Made by a program: the position numbers and the translations under genes
Shown here: positions 35,482 through 47,270 of the stretch, piece by piece
Numbering within the stretch: position 1 is the stretch's first letter
Layout: each line of letters opens with the position of its first letter
NCBI GenBank assembly: GCA_036346255.1
Contig: CM070627.1
Span: forward strand, 32,696,143-32,760,142
Length of the DNA stretch: 64,000 nucleotides
Source of the DNA: Ampelocalamus luodianensis
Taxonomy: Eukaryota > Streptophyta > Magnoliopsida > Poales > Poaceae
Reading direction: 5' to 3'
Notes under the pieces: model-generated
What the model was told of the DNA's origin: nothing
What the model saw: the letters and a program-made list of their open reading frames with translations, nothing else
Databases searched by the model: none

Positions 35482-36818
35482 CCTCGGCGAGCGTCGTTCA
35501 CCTGGCGTAGTATCTTGTTTGGGAGAGATTTGTTAAGAAAGGTACTTATTTGGCGCATAGGAGATGGAAGTATGATCGATATTTTGGAATGATAATTGGA
35601 TACCCCGGGAGGGTCTATGCAGACCACTTGGTAAGAAGGTACAGACACAGATTCAACATGTTCATGAGTTGTTCGTACCTAGAACTCGGCAATGGAATGA
35701 AGATATGATTCGTCAGATTTTCTATGATTGTGATGTTCAAGATATTCTGCAGTTACATGTCTGGTTGGGAGGGCCTGGATTTTTTAGCTTGGCACTAGAC
35801 GAAGAATGGTGTGTTCTCGGTCAGATCGGCATATCATCTACAATGCAGTGCTAAGTGGCGTGGTAACCGCGAGGCGACCTAATCCTCCGCTCATGCTCAA
35901 GGCTGGCTAAGTCTGTGGAATGCGGAGGTTGAAGTCTGGCTGTGGGAGCGGAATTGATGCGGCGGCGTATAAAGTCTAATGTTCGGTGCACGTACTGTGG
36001 AAGAGAGGAGACATCTTTTCACAGGTTGTGGGGATGCGCTCACTCCAAGTGTTTCTGGAGCCATGTTGAGCATCTCAGGGAGGCCGAGCTCTGGTTTCCG
36101 GATGAGGAATGTGGCGATCATAAGCATCTGTCGAATTGGCTGTTAGACAGGTTTGTTGAAATGGAGTCTGACGATTTAAATTTGTTGGTGATCTCAGGGA
36201 GCCATGCAAGAAGGGTGTTCCATCTTCTGCAGGAATGGTCAGATTTAAAGCAACCGAGGCAACCGGCCCAATCTCGTCAGGGAGTCTCCTGGTCGTCTCC
36301 ACCGCAAGGTTGGATCAAGGCTAATGCGGATGGTTCTTTCCTTGTGTCAAACCTGCGGGGAGCTGGTGGTGTAGTGCTAAGAAACCATGGGGGTAATTTC
36401 ATAGGAGGGACGATGCGCTATTTCCCAAAGCTGACAGATCCATCCATGGCGGAGCTGATGGCATGCCGCAGGGCTGTGCATTTGGCGGAGGAAATGGGTA
36501 TCAAAGAATTGTTTTGGAAACGGACAATGTGGGTGTGGGGAAGTTGCTGTCGGAAGAGGGCCTTGACCGCTCGATGCATGGGACGCTAGCGCGGGAAACC
36601 AGGTTGAAGCTTCAGAGTTTTGCAGAATTCAGGATCAACTGTGTTAGGCGTTCGGCGAACGAGGCGGCACATATCATAGCTAGGATCAGTTGCATGGAGA
36701 CTAGTAGTATGGCCTGGTTTCATGTTCTTCCAGTGTCGATTTTATCTGTTTTACAAACCAATTGTAATAATTTGTCGTTGATTAATTAAGAAGCTACAGC
36801 TGTTTCTCTAAAAAAAAC
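35482..36818 (+). pseudogene. LINE ORF2 C-terminus: zf-RVT and RNase H, with poly(A) end
   Basis: Begins with the TWRSILFGRDLL motif typical of plant LINE/RVT C-termini and an IWRIGDGS-like segment. An open frame (35942-36589) carries the zinc-binding RT motif (CTYCGREETSFHRLWGCAHS, CxxC...H...C) and an RNase H domain (WIKANADGSF, GAGGVVLRNHGG, AELMACRRAVHLAEEMG). RNase H continues in another frame (RIVLETDN; RSANEAAHIIAR, 36463-36789) after a frameshift near 36500. It ends with a short A-run at 36810-36817, the 3' end of the LINE that starts near 15.0 kb. Confidence 0.85.
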
Positions 36819-36954
36819 CATAGTGGATCCACGGCTGAGCTCACTAAAAGCAGGCAGGCTAAATTGAAAGGGTCTTGCCTCGGTATACCACTTTTATAAA
36901 AACCTATTCTCTCTAGAGTTAGTTTGCCTTTATATTTGAAAATCGGAGGATCTG
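36819..36954. other. Unassigned DNA between LINE 3' end and a MITE
   Basis: No coding or RNA feature recognised. It should contain the right-hand target duplication of the LINE, but I could not match it to the left side. Confidence 0.4.
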
Positions 36955-36957
36955 TTA

Positions 36958-37285
36958 GAGCATCTTTAGTGTATTGAACTGATGTCGATTCAAAGTCATA
37001 GTACGTAAACAATCAAGAAACTGAGCTTGTTCTTCTCATATGTATTGAACCGATTCCTACTAATAACTAGGACCCACGTTACATTAAAAACCCACAAAAA
37101 ATAATATCCTCTCTCAACCGCACTCTCTCTCTCATAAATGAGTTGTTTAATGCTTTGAATCAGCTTTTAAGTAGAGTCCGGTTGTATAAAAAATTATTGG
37201 AATCGACCCCTCCAATATATTGAATCGATTCAATGCCTTCTCTCTCCTCCTTTGAACCGGCTAAAACACAACATTGGAGATGGTC
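36958..37285. mobile_element. Tourist-like (PIF/Harbinger) MITE, 328 bp
   Basis: Terminal inverted repeats GAGCATCTTTAGTGT and ACATTGGAGATGGTC, flanked by TTA on both sides (36955-36957 and 37286-37288), the TWA target preference of PIF/Harbinger elements. No transposase. Confidence 0.75.
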
Positions 37286-37288
37286 TTA

Positions 37289-37629
37289 CTTGACTTTGAC
37301 GTGGGAGAGTCTCCAAGGTGGGGTCCTAGATGCTGTGAGAGTGAGACGCAACACGTGGCAAAGGTTTGGTTTTCTGTCCCATGTGCTACGTCATTGCGTC
37401 CCGATGTTGCCAACGACCCCCCGTGTTTCGTAGCCGTGCAATACCATTAGATGGTGCATCCTTTTAAGTTTAATATAAAAAAGTTACATGTGCTTCAGTT
37501 GACACTACAAATTCTATAAGAAGAGTGAGGAAATAGACCGGAAGACTTGAAACGTTGATAGTAACACGTAAGACCACGTGGAGGTCATCTTATGGTGTGT
37601 TATGAGTATTTAACTTTGTTGTGCATGTG
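37289..37629. other. Unassigned non-coding DNA
   Basis: Nothing recognisable between the MITE and the copia-type LTR. The left limit of the LTR is uncertain, so part of this may belong to it. Confidence 0.4.
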
Positions 37630-40023
37630 TTATTGAAGTTTGGTCTGGTCAACTATGGGTGACGGTCAGACCGGCGGTGTGAGCTTTTGAGAAATAGACA
37701 CAAAACACTTTTGTTGGAGTGTTTTGGGGGCGAGTTTGCACGTGGTTCTATTGAAAATGAAAATTGAACGTGAAACTTATTGTCTCTAAAGAGGGTGTTT
37801 TCAGGATGTGGAAAGCGGTCTGACCGACCGTTGGTTAATGTCAGACTGGTGGACGATCAGACCGACCGTGGTGCGGTTTGATCGGCCTGTGGCTGGCAGC
37901 CTAACTGGCGGTGAACTGGCGGTCAGACCGGCCGAGGGCTGGCGGTTTGACTGGCCATAGCGGTTCAGGCACATTGAGGTGAGCTGATTTTTTAGGGTTG
38001 GTCCTAGGAGTTTGGGATTAGTGCATATGTTTGCATTATACTATTATGGACTAATTTGGATCAAGTAGTGAAGAACTAGTGCACAGAAATGGTTGCTTAG
38101 TCTATTGTTGTGCAGGTGGCTCAAAGTCAACTATGGTCAACAACGAGGAGCACCGGGACTTGGTTAGGAGAACCAAGGTTCAGAACGGTCGTGGATACCG
38201 GGTGAGATGGTTGGACTCAAGGAAGGTGCAAGATGGACAATAACTGTGGAAGACAATGTTTGAGCAACAACATTTTGAGGTAAAGTGATGCTTTCGGGAG
38301 CAAAGGTTTGAAGATATGTGTTTGTGACTCACCAATTGTGTAAATTGATGATTTTGTGTGTCATCCAGTGCTACGTAACAGTGTGCTTATTGGTGATTGT
38401 TGTAGGACTACGGAGCTATGTCATGATGAGGTGGACAGGATCGGGATTAAGCGATGAGAGCTTAAGTCCAGAACGACTAAGGTACAGCCAGAAGATGACC
38501 GAGGTAGCGGGGTGGTTACAAGCCGAGAGAACAAGGAACCTGAGCGGGAGCTACCGGTGATGGACATGACAGGCAATAGCATGGTGGATCAGGACTAAGC
38601 CCAGGAAGGAGCTGAGGTCTAGAATGATCAAGGAAGCTAGTGCGGTTGTGGTGCATGGTAAGGCATGTGATGCGCCAAGTAACTTGGGCCCGTTTGCAAG
38701 CGATGATGGTTCGGTGGGATTCGAACACGTGAGAGGCTTGACGGGAAATCATTGGGGCCAAATGGATGATGGTGAAGCATGGGCGATGCTTCAATATGAA
38801 AGAATTAGGAAAGGTTGGTAGATGGTCATTTTTGTAAATTGCCCAATACCACAAAAGTGGTGTTGTGTGAAACCCTGGCGGTGGCCTATGTGGATTAGGT
38901 CAAGGATACTCCGTGCAGGGCAAAGCAAGATGGATTTGGCCTAATGGAACTAAAGATGAAGATGATGCTTTGAGAAGCGTGCATGAGTGAGAATCATTTG
39001 TATGTGGGCTTAACGGGTTCCCGTTAGAATTTTCTCTCTTGATCTAGCCTCCACTATATAAGAGGGTTGTGAAGAATTTGCAAACCAACCTAAGCCAAAG
39101 AACCCTAATGTAAAATTTGGGGAAGTGGAGAGGGGAGCAGGCTAGGGTTTGGGAGATGTATTGATAGAGATGAGAGTACTTGTGTGTGCTGCCCTAGTGG
39201 CTTTGTCCTCCTAAGGGAGTGGGTTTAAACATTTATCTTCAAGAATAAATCAAATCTCCAAATTCGTCTAAGTCTTCGTCGCATATGCTCAAGTATTGAT
39301 TTCTTGATTTGGCTTGGTTTTGGGTGTTCCTTCCCCTCCTCTTCATCTTGCTTCGTATCTAGGACATGTAAGTGATGGATATATCTCTTGTAGACCAGAT
39401 ATCATCTATTTAGGTACTTTCTATTACAAGTTCTTGAGTTTGTTCGGTTTTAGTGGAAGAAAGGGTGATTTTGGGGATTTTGTTGTTGAGGACTTTTGGC
39501 TTAATTCTTACTGCGATTGAGGGTGTTGGTATGTGTGGAAAACCATCCTTAGTCATCTTGGATTCATACCTCCCACGAGCTCCTTTCAATCTTCGTTTTT
39601 GTATTTATTCTAGTTTTGAGGCAACCTTCACTCAAATCGAAAAAGGCCAAAACTTTAGCAATGATCTTAAAGATCTTTCGTTGGAATAGGTTCTTAACAT
39701 CTTAGAGAAGGTGTGTTTCAAGTTTTATGAAATTTTGAGCTATGGATCAAAAGCTAGACCATGTGATTTTGAAATCGGGCTGAAATTCAGTTTTCGAGTT
39801 GATTTTACAGTTCAGCGATCTGACCGGTTAAGTGGAGATTTGGCAAGTTTTGATCTTCTTGTCGCCTAGTTCTTGTTTGAATGATTATCTCTAGTCTTCA
39901 TAGCTCTACATAGCTATTGGAGTGAGAAACATTGAACTCTATAAGGCAAAAGAATTTAAAGAGGTCGTCGATTGTGTGACACCTATTCAACCCCCCACTT
40001 CTAGTCACCTCCTCGGTCCAACA
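37630..40023 (+). mobile_element. Copia-type LTR, 5' of element (start uncertain)
   Basis: It ends CCTCGGTCCAACA at 40023, followed by a primer-binding-type sequence (TGGTATCATAG at 40026). TATATAAG at 39055-39062. It contains many GGTCTGACC/GGTCAGACC words (37650-37960 and about 39825) and three diverged copies of a unit containing GAGGACCGGGACTTGG-like sequence (about 38130, 38410, 38570). The last 400 bp match 58570-58963. The expected start TGTTGGAC was not found here. Confidence 0.6.
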
Positions 40024-40075
40024 AGTGGTATCATAGTAAGATTTGCTCTTTTGTGATCTTCACCGATCTTTGAAC

Positions 40076-40435
40076 ATGGCAGCTAGTATGTGGACTTGTG
40101 AGAGCTTCTTTGCATCTTGTCATGGTTCTTTTGCCGATGATGTCCATTGTGGCAAGAGGCTTGAACGTGTGGTGTTTATGTTGTCGGTTGAGAAGGAATT
40201 TTTGTGCACTATGTTTGGCGATCTCTTTGGTTTTGATTGTACTAGTTTCAGGGATGAGATGTGCTTGGAGCCCAAGAAGGAGAAGAAACCCATTGTCATG
40301 TGCGAAGTGACGATCAAGGATGTTCGTGATGGAGAGTTCGTGGAGGATGATCATGATGAGTTATCCGAGGATGATCCTCTACTCAAGCCAAGTAAGGTGA
40401 GTAAAGAAAAACTTATTGATGGCTTTGTGCTATGA
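40076..40435 (+). pseudogene. Copia gag-like N-terminal frame
   Basis: First ATG 50 bp after the primer site. About 120 codons encode MAASMWTCESFFASCHGSF...ERVVFMLSVEKEF and an acidic DDHDELSEDDPLL segment, to a TGA at 40433. A one-base shift continues into a lysine- and leucine-rich, possibly coiled-coil stretch (LHALSKKIKLLERKKGDLSH) up to 40509, where a gypsy element is inserted. I assign it to a copia gag by position (after LTR and PBS) and by the knuckle sequence on the other side of the insertion (53712-53770). Confidence 0.5.
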
Positions 40436-40509
40436 TGTTAAATTGCATGCTCTTAGTAAGAAAATAAAATTGCTAGAAAGAAAGAAGGGTGATTTGTCTC
40501 ATGAGCTTG

Positions 40510-43500
40510 TGTAACATCCCTAATTTGCAGAGTTTTAAAAATTTTCAAAATCTTAAAAGTAACAATTTGGTTTAATTAAGTTGCAAAAGCTTAACCTGGA
40601 ATTTTGAAATAAAAATCATTTAAATTGAATTAATCCAACTTCAATTAAATTAAAAAGTTGGTTTATTGAGTTTTCTGGATTGTATTTGGATTTTAAGTCT
40701 TTTCTTGCTTTTTCTGGATTTTAGAATTTGTTTTTCCTTTTGTTTGGAGTTAAAATCTATTTTGTTTGAAAAATTAAAAGCTAAAGTATAGTTAAAAGTA
40801 TTTTTATTAAGTTCTAAATAATTCAAGGGACTTCTAGGAATTTTCCTAGAATTTTTAGACTTAAATAGTTATTTTCTAAAAAGATTTTCCTTTTCTGGTA
40901 TTTATTTAAATCAAAAAACTATTCTAAATCCTCTAAAGGCTTTTGGGCCGAATCTTTCTCGGCCCACTCTAACTCTCCCACGCGCGGCCCAGTCCAATAG
41001 CCCGCTCCCACGCGCACCGAGCCCCCCCCCTCGCTAGCCAACCGTCCGATCTTGGATGGACGACTCAGATCACGTTCGTGTTTTGGACGTCCGAACGTCC
41101 CAATCACTTTTGACCATCCGATTGAAATCGAACGGCCCTTGCCTTCGTACCTCTCCACGCATCTCTCTCTCTCGCTGACATATGGGGTCCACCTGTCAGC
41201 GCCTTCGTCTCAGGTCGTCCCCTACCTCCTGCGCCCGGTGCCACTGCGTTTGTGCTGTGCGCGTGCGCACGTTTTGCGCTGGCCACCTCTGTCCCATCCT
41301 GGTCACCTTGACACTCGCAATAAGTGTGGCATGCTCCACCGCACTTATTGCCACCACCCACGTGCGCTCCCGCGTCTTGTCACCTCGTCGCGCCGCGCGT
41401 GCCCCTCGCCGGACCCCCACCGTCGTAGAGCCCGTAGCCCAGCCCCCTCCTAGCCTCCTCCCCACGCCTATTTAAAGAACGCACCGGCTTCGCCTTGAGC
41501 TCCTCTAGCTTTCCCCTCCACTCACCCTCTCTCTCACTCACTCTCCTCCGGCCACAATTTGAGCTTCTCGTCGCTGGCCACCGAAGAACTCCGCCGCACC
41601 CTCCGCCGCCGTCGAGCCTCCTCCGGCAACGCCACTTCCACCTCCGGCATCACAAGAACGAGGGCCACCCCATGCGCACCTCCTCCTTCCACAAGAGCCC
41701 ACCGGAGCTCCTCCGCCACCTACAACCGCCGCCGCCGCTTTTCATCCTCGCCGCCGGCCATCCCGTGCCGCCGCATCCTCGAGACCGTGAGCACGAGCTT
41801 CGCCGTGAGCTCCTCTCCATCTGAGTGCCCTCGTCGGCCACCGGAGCCCAGCCAAACGCCGGCGACCATCGGTCCGTGAGCGCCGCTGCCTCTATGCCGA
41901 CGTGGCAGCCCCACGTGGCGCCAGCTCACAGGCCACGTCAGCCCTTTGCTGACGCGACTGTCCAGTCAGCAGCCCACGTGGCTTTTCCAAGTTTATCTTC
42001 AGAAAAATAATTCACCCGAAAACAAATCCTCAGGGCTGATGTCATGCTGACGTAATAAACCCCTTTTCCTTTAGAAAAATAATTCCAAAAATCAGGAAAA
42101 TTCTTTTTTCTTGATTTTCAATCTTCCGGAGGCCGTAACTTCTTCGTCCGAACTCCGATTTTAGTGATTCAAATTCCTAAATTCTTATAAAATCCTCCTC
42201 TTGATGTTAGTGCTAGTTTGGTATTTATTTGAGCTTTATTTGGAGTTATTTTATTTATTTGGCTTTGTTCGCACGTGTAGATAGCGGCATTTCGGAAGAT
42301 TTCTCGGACCCGACGACCGAAGCACCTCAACTCTTTAACGAAGGCAAGTCATAGACCTTTGATCATATTGAACCCACTTTATAAAAGTATATTGTTTGAT
42401 ATAAACATGCATTGCTAATTTTATATTAAATGGTTTCGGGAATAGTTAATTACCTAATTGACATTATGCCTCCTTGCTAAATTGCAAATGACATGTATCC
42501 TTGAATGACATAAACCCTTGGACACCTTAGGAGGGTTTATTTTAGTTGGTCATATTGTAGAACCAACTTGGGTATCATATATGCTTAGCCATACTGTAGT
42601 TATCCGATAGACTCACGATCACATGCTCTTATGATGAAACATGACTTAATGAACTATGGAATTGTGGCGCGGTCACTGTGATTAAAAGATGTTGTACCAA
42701 GGTTAGGGTGACCTTTGGCCGGGTTGAACCGAAAATGATTTCATACTCGGGCGAGTGATCGTGCAGTAAAGGGGATGATCTTGGGATGTGGTTGCCTCGC
42801 CTGAGTAGCAATTAATGACTTAACTTTGTGCGCCATTGATCTAGGCCATACCGTGCAACCACAAGTTCATTTATGGGGTGGACTGGGCCAACTAATTAGC
42901 AATGCTTTGAGTCGGTTCTATTTTGGTTGAGAACGACGCAAGAGAGAGCATGAATCTGGCGGAAGTAAGACCCGTTAGAAGCGAATTCTTAGCGAGCAGA
43001 ACTAAATCAAAACAGAGCTTTGTAAAAGCCTTGTGATAATGACTTAGTCGCACACCTTCAGCAGTGTGTCAGACGGACATTATAAGTCAATTATCTCTTG
43101 TGGGTCAAGCTGTACAACCTCTGCAGAGTGTAAAACTATTCGAATAGTCGTGTCCCCGGTTATGGACAATGCCTAGTGATATCACACGAGGGGTAGACTT
43201 TATAAAAAATATTGGAATGGTTTGGATGGATTGTATAGTTGGATCTGGTTAATGGTTGGGAAGTGAACATAGTGTTCACTAGTTGTTTCAACGAAAATTG
43301 ATTACTTATGTATTAATCTTTTAAATTGTGCTTTCAATCTACTTATTGTATTTACTGTCAATATTGCTTTCTGCAAAATAGCCATAAAGCTATCCTTGTC
43401 TAGCCTCGCATGAATAATAATTGCATACATTTCCCTATGACTTGCTGGGTACATTCAAAGTACTCACGGCTTGCGCCCTGTGTGATTAATCCCCACAGAA

Positions 43501-43844
43501 GAACCAGGGAACTCAGAGTATTATGAAGAGGAGCATCTTGAAGACTTTGCGAACTAGGTCGCGTCCTCCACTCGATTGCCTGTGGGCATGTCGAATGGCC
43601 TCCACGAGATATTTTGTTTCCGATGCAAGTTAACTTTTGGTGTTGAGCCCTGTGTGGTAAACTCTATAAGACTTGACCATAAGGTCCTTTTGCTACTTAG
43701 TAATGTTAATTTGTCTGCTTCATCGTTATTTTGTTGTATGGTTATGACTATATCTTTGTTGCAACTGTGCGAGCTAGCTACTGATCATGGGACTAGTTCA
43801 GAATGCACAGAGGGTCCTAGGGTTGTATACCCGGGGTCCCGATA
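40510..43844 (+). mobile_element. Ty3/gypsy (Tekay/Del-like) 5' LTR (3335 bp)
   Basis: TGTAACATCCC start and GGGTCCCGATA end (the usual final GACA is mutated), followed by a good PBS. TATTTAAAG near 41469. Exon-2-like segment 42281-42343, GC donor AAG|GCAAGT at 42344, exon-3-like segment 43499-43557 after CCACAG, ending TAG; both parts acidic and frame-compatible. Hairpin 43051-43068, palindromes 43119-43128 and 43136-43147, second hairpin 43151-43168. The left 5-bp target GCTTG is at 40505-40509; the right partner is lost. Confidence 0.92.
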
Positions 43845-43848
43845 GAGG

Positions 43849-43860
43849 TGGTATCAGAGC
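43849..43860 (+). other. Primer-binding site, initiator-Met tRNA type
   Basis: TGGTATCAGAGC four bases after the LTR end, intact. Confidence 0.92.
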
Positions 43861-44360
43861 TATATCGACTGTAGGACGTAACCATAGTTAGCATGGTCGT
43901 TTAGTCAAAAAAAATCAAAATTTATTTTCTAAATCAAACCAACAAATTAACTTGAATAGTCATTCTTCTCTTACCTGATTCTATTCTTTTCTCATTTCAT
44001 TCTTTGGTTCTTGCATCTTATCTATTCTGAAACCTTGTTTTCAAATCTAAATTGATCTCTCTTACCTCGGTATCTCTATAGGATCGAGCCTTGTTTCTGG
44101 TCGACCGTCCGTAATAAGTTAAAATAGAGGTATGTAGCAGAGTCACCCTCCTAGTTGTAGTATCGTTTAGTAGGGCCTTTAGACTCGAGTTTTGTTGCTT
44201 CTTTGTAGCTTTCTGGATATCCATTCCTCGTGTTTAACCGACTTTTCCCAATTAGGATGTTCTATCTTTTTCCCTTGTTCTCTCTCGTCTTTAGTGCTTT
44301 TCCCTCTCACCTACCGTGCTTTCTCTCTCTCGTCTATAAACATGTAAAGATATGCTGCAG

Positions 44361-45970
44361 ATGGTTCGGACACACAACACTGCCAGTCAAGCTGACCCCG
44401 TGGATCTCAACACACCACCACCTCCAACAGCTGTAGCATATCAGGGTTTGGGATAGTTTATGGCATCCCAAACACAGCTAATGAACTCGATGATGCTGAA
44501 CATGAACCAGATGATGACTCAGCAAAACCAGACTGTTGCCGCTCTTCTTGCTATGATGAACCAAAACAACCAAGCAGCTGTCATGCCACCATCACCACCA
44601 GCTTTTCCCCAGTCAAGGCTGGTAGAATTCATGAGGACCCATCCACCTACATTCTCTAGCTCCTCCTATCCATTGGACGTAGATGATTGGTTGCGTTCAT
44701 CTGAAAAGAAGCTTGCACCTGATGTGACGACCGTGAGAAAGTCCCGTATGCTGCACACCAACTTGAAGGCACCGCCGTAGAATGGTGGGAGAACTACTCC
44801 GCCGCTCATGAAAACCACCAGAACATCAGTTGGACCGAATTCTCTGAAGCTTTTCCCCACTCCCATATTCCTGATGGAAAGGTGGAAATGAAGAAGAATG
44901 AGTTTCGTGAGCTGAAACAAGGAAGCATGTCAGTGAGTGAGTACCTTAATAAGTTCACTCAACTCTCGCGATATGCCCAAGAGGACGTTGCCACAGATGA
45001 CGCACGTCAGAAGCGTTTCAAGTGAGGACTCAACCCTAGCTTGAAAGTCCAAGTCATTGGCAATGACTATGCAGATTTTCAGCATTTAGTGAACAAGGCT
45101 ATGCTCATATAAGAGTCTCGCCGCGAGCTTGCAGAATCCTATAAAAGAAAGATGACACAGAATGGTGTTCATCAAGGTCATCCACAGAGAGCCAGAACAA
45201 ATGTGCAACACCCTACCCGTTCAGCTCCCCCTGTCACATTCAGGACCCTTGCAACAGCATCTCGCCCGGCTATTCCAGGTTTTCGCAGCCCCGGCAACAA
45301 CAACAACGCCAACAACCAGCAGCCAAGAAACAACAATCATGCCACAGGCATCACTTGCTTCAACTGTCATCAATTGGGACACTATGCCAGCAACTACCCG
45401 TAGAAGCAAGGCCCAACTCTGGTCAGATTTAACTTGGGAGCTACTCCAACCAGAACCCCCATGCCAGGAGCTGGACGTGGAGCACCTCAGACTCCAGCTG
45501 CACCAGCCAAGACCCCTCAGCCTTTTGGGAGAGGCTTTGTGAACCATGTCATAGTGGAGGAAGCCCAGACAGCCTCGGACATCGTGTTGGGTAAGTTCCT
45601 AGTAAATTCAGCACCTGCTACTGTTTTGTTTGATTCTGGAGCCACACATTCGTTTGTTTCTCGGATTTTTGCTGCAAAGCACCAGTTGAAGGTTTTCACT
45701 CTTAAAACTGCTTTGTTGGTTCAATCCCCCGGTTCGGAGTTAAGTATGAACCAGGTTGCCCACAAGTTAAGGTGCTCATAGAAGGGGTAGAATTTGTAGC
45801 CAACCTGATAATCATTGACGCCAAATCCTTAGATGTGATTTTGGGTATGGATTGGCTCACCGAACACCAAGCAGTTTTGGATTCTGGTGGTAGAAGCATC
45901 ACCTTGGTCAATCCAGTTGGGACTAAAGTAAAATTTGAAGCCCCCATGAAAAAGCATGATGGAGCCTTAG
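44361..45970 (+). pseudogene. Gypsy gag-protease (Tekay/Del-like)
   Basis: The gag frame starts MVRTHNTASQ at 44361 with TAG at 44454. Downstream are the retrotransposon gag core (PPTFSSSSYPLDVDDWLRSSEK, EWWENYSAAHENH, FRELKQGSMSVSEYLNKFTQ), a CCHC knuckle with its last Cys changed to Tyr (CFNCHQLGHYASNYP near 45354-45398) and an aspartic protease with an intact VLFDSGATHSFVS active site (about 45624-45662), then VILGMDWL. Stops (44454, about 45025, about 45111, 45401) and a frameshift near 44730 inactivate it. An unrelated insertion interrupts the polyprotein after about 45970. Confidence 0.9.
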
Positions 45971-46325
45971 GCCCTGTTTGGTAAAGCTTCTACTCCCAGC
46001 TTCTCAATTGATTCTCGTGGAACCAAACCAAACACCCCGATTATCAAAACCACCAGATCCTGATTCTCGCAAGGAGCTGTCTCAAAAATGAACTAGCAAC
46101 GAGAAGCAGCCTTCCCGTAGATTCTCGTGAGAATCCAACTTGCATAAACAAAAAAACCCTTGAAGTTTGAAGTTTTTACCCGCAAATGCCATCCAACTAC
46201 CCTGGGATTTCTCTCCCGTCTCCTCCTCCTCCCTTCTCTCGTCGGATCCCGCGGCGGCTCGGTTCATCCTGCGAAGTACGGACTCGACGAACTGACGGGG
46301 CTTGTAAGGCGAGCTCGTGGGCGGG

Positions 46326-46403
46326 ATGGACGAGGCGAGCACCTTGGCGTCCTGCGCCACCACGACGCGCGGAGGGCCGCCTTCCCGCCAGCGAGATCGG
46401 GAG
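46326..46403 (+). pseudogene. Possible first coding exon within captured segment
   Basis: ATG at 46326 opens a 26-codon stretch (MDEASTLASCATTTRG...) running straight into a GAG|GTGAGT splice donor at 46403/46404. GC content and position upstream of the ALIS exons fit a captured 5' exon, but I do not recognise the sequence, so it may come from a different gene. Confidence 0.35.
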
Positions 46404-47270
46404 GTGAGTCAAATTTTGACCACTGGCTCGCTTCGATTCGGTCGCGTTTAGGTCTAAGTCGCTCATGACCCGTGTCCCGTGTGGTACTGCCGTCTGCATG
46501 AGGAGGGGGTTCCTAGGGTTGGTAGCTCTGTACGATCGTGAGCTTGCAAAATTATTAAATTTGGGTGAGAAATTGTTCTTGCTTGATTTACTTCTACGTG
46601 TTACGGCAGTTGCCTTGCTTTGGTGGTATTGTCTCTCTAGTTGCTACCTATTTATTTGTTCGAACGTGATCTGAGGTGTTGGCATGCTATGTTAGTATGT
46701 TACATTCAGATAGTATTTACCAAAGAATGAATTTTGCATCTCCCATGATATAGGGTTAATCAATAGAGCAAATAAGCCATCCCTCATCAAAATTAAGTGA
46801 AATGCAACGTTGTGCTATCAGGCAGCTTTGTTGGGTCAATTTTACTGTAGACTATTAGACAATGTGACAATGAATGTCTTTTACACGCACTTGCGGATTA
46901 TAAGTTTCTTCCCTTCTGATTCTATCTAGGATTTTAGGTTGATCATGTTGGTTTTGCAGTGTTCTATAGGTTCACCCAGAATCTTCGGCTTGAAACCGCA
47001 ATGACACCGTGATGTGTGTGGCACCGACCTAACTATAGGTTTTCGCATACGGTTTTATGTATTGTTTAGTAATTTATATGGTATTGCTTCCATTGTTTGG
47101 TGATAACCATTTTCTTGATGATTGGAATTACTCTTGTACTGTTGGGCTTGTTTGTCTTCACGCTTCAAATCATGTAATTGTTTTGCCTTTTATCCGCGAT
47201 CTTTGAATTGCCATTAATTTGGTTGTCATGCTAAATACGTACTAAGATGCTCCCTATTTTGGATGTGCAG

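Noticed and set aside
43085..43165. tRNA-like or pol III promoter reading of the conserved LTR module
   Set aside because: The TTCGAAT core resembles a B box, but no cloverleaf or convincing A box is seen; kept only as a remark in a finding.
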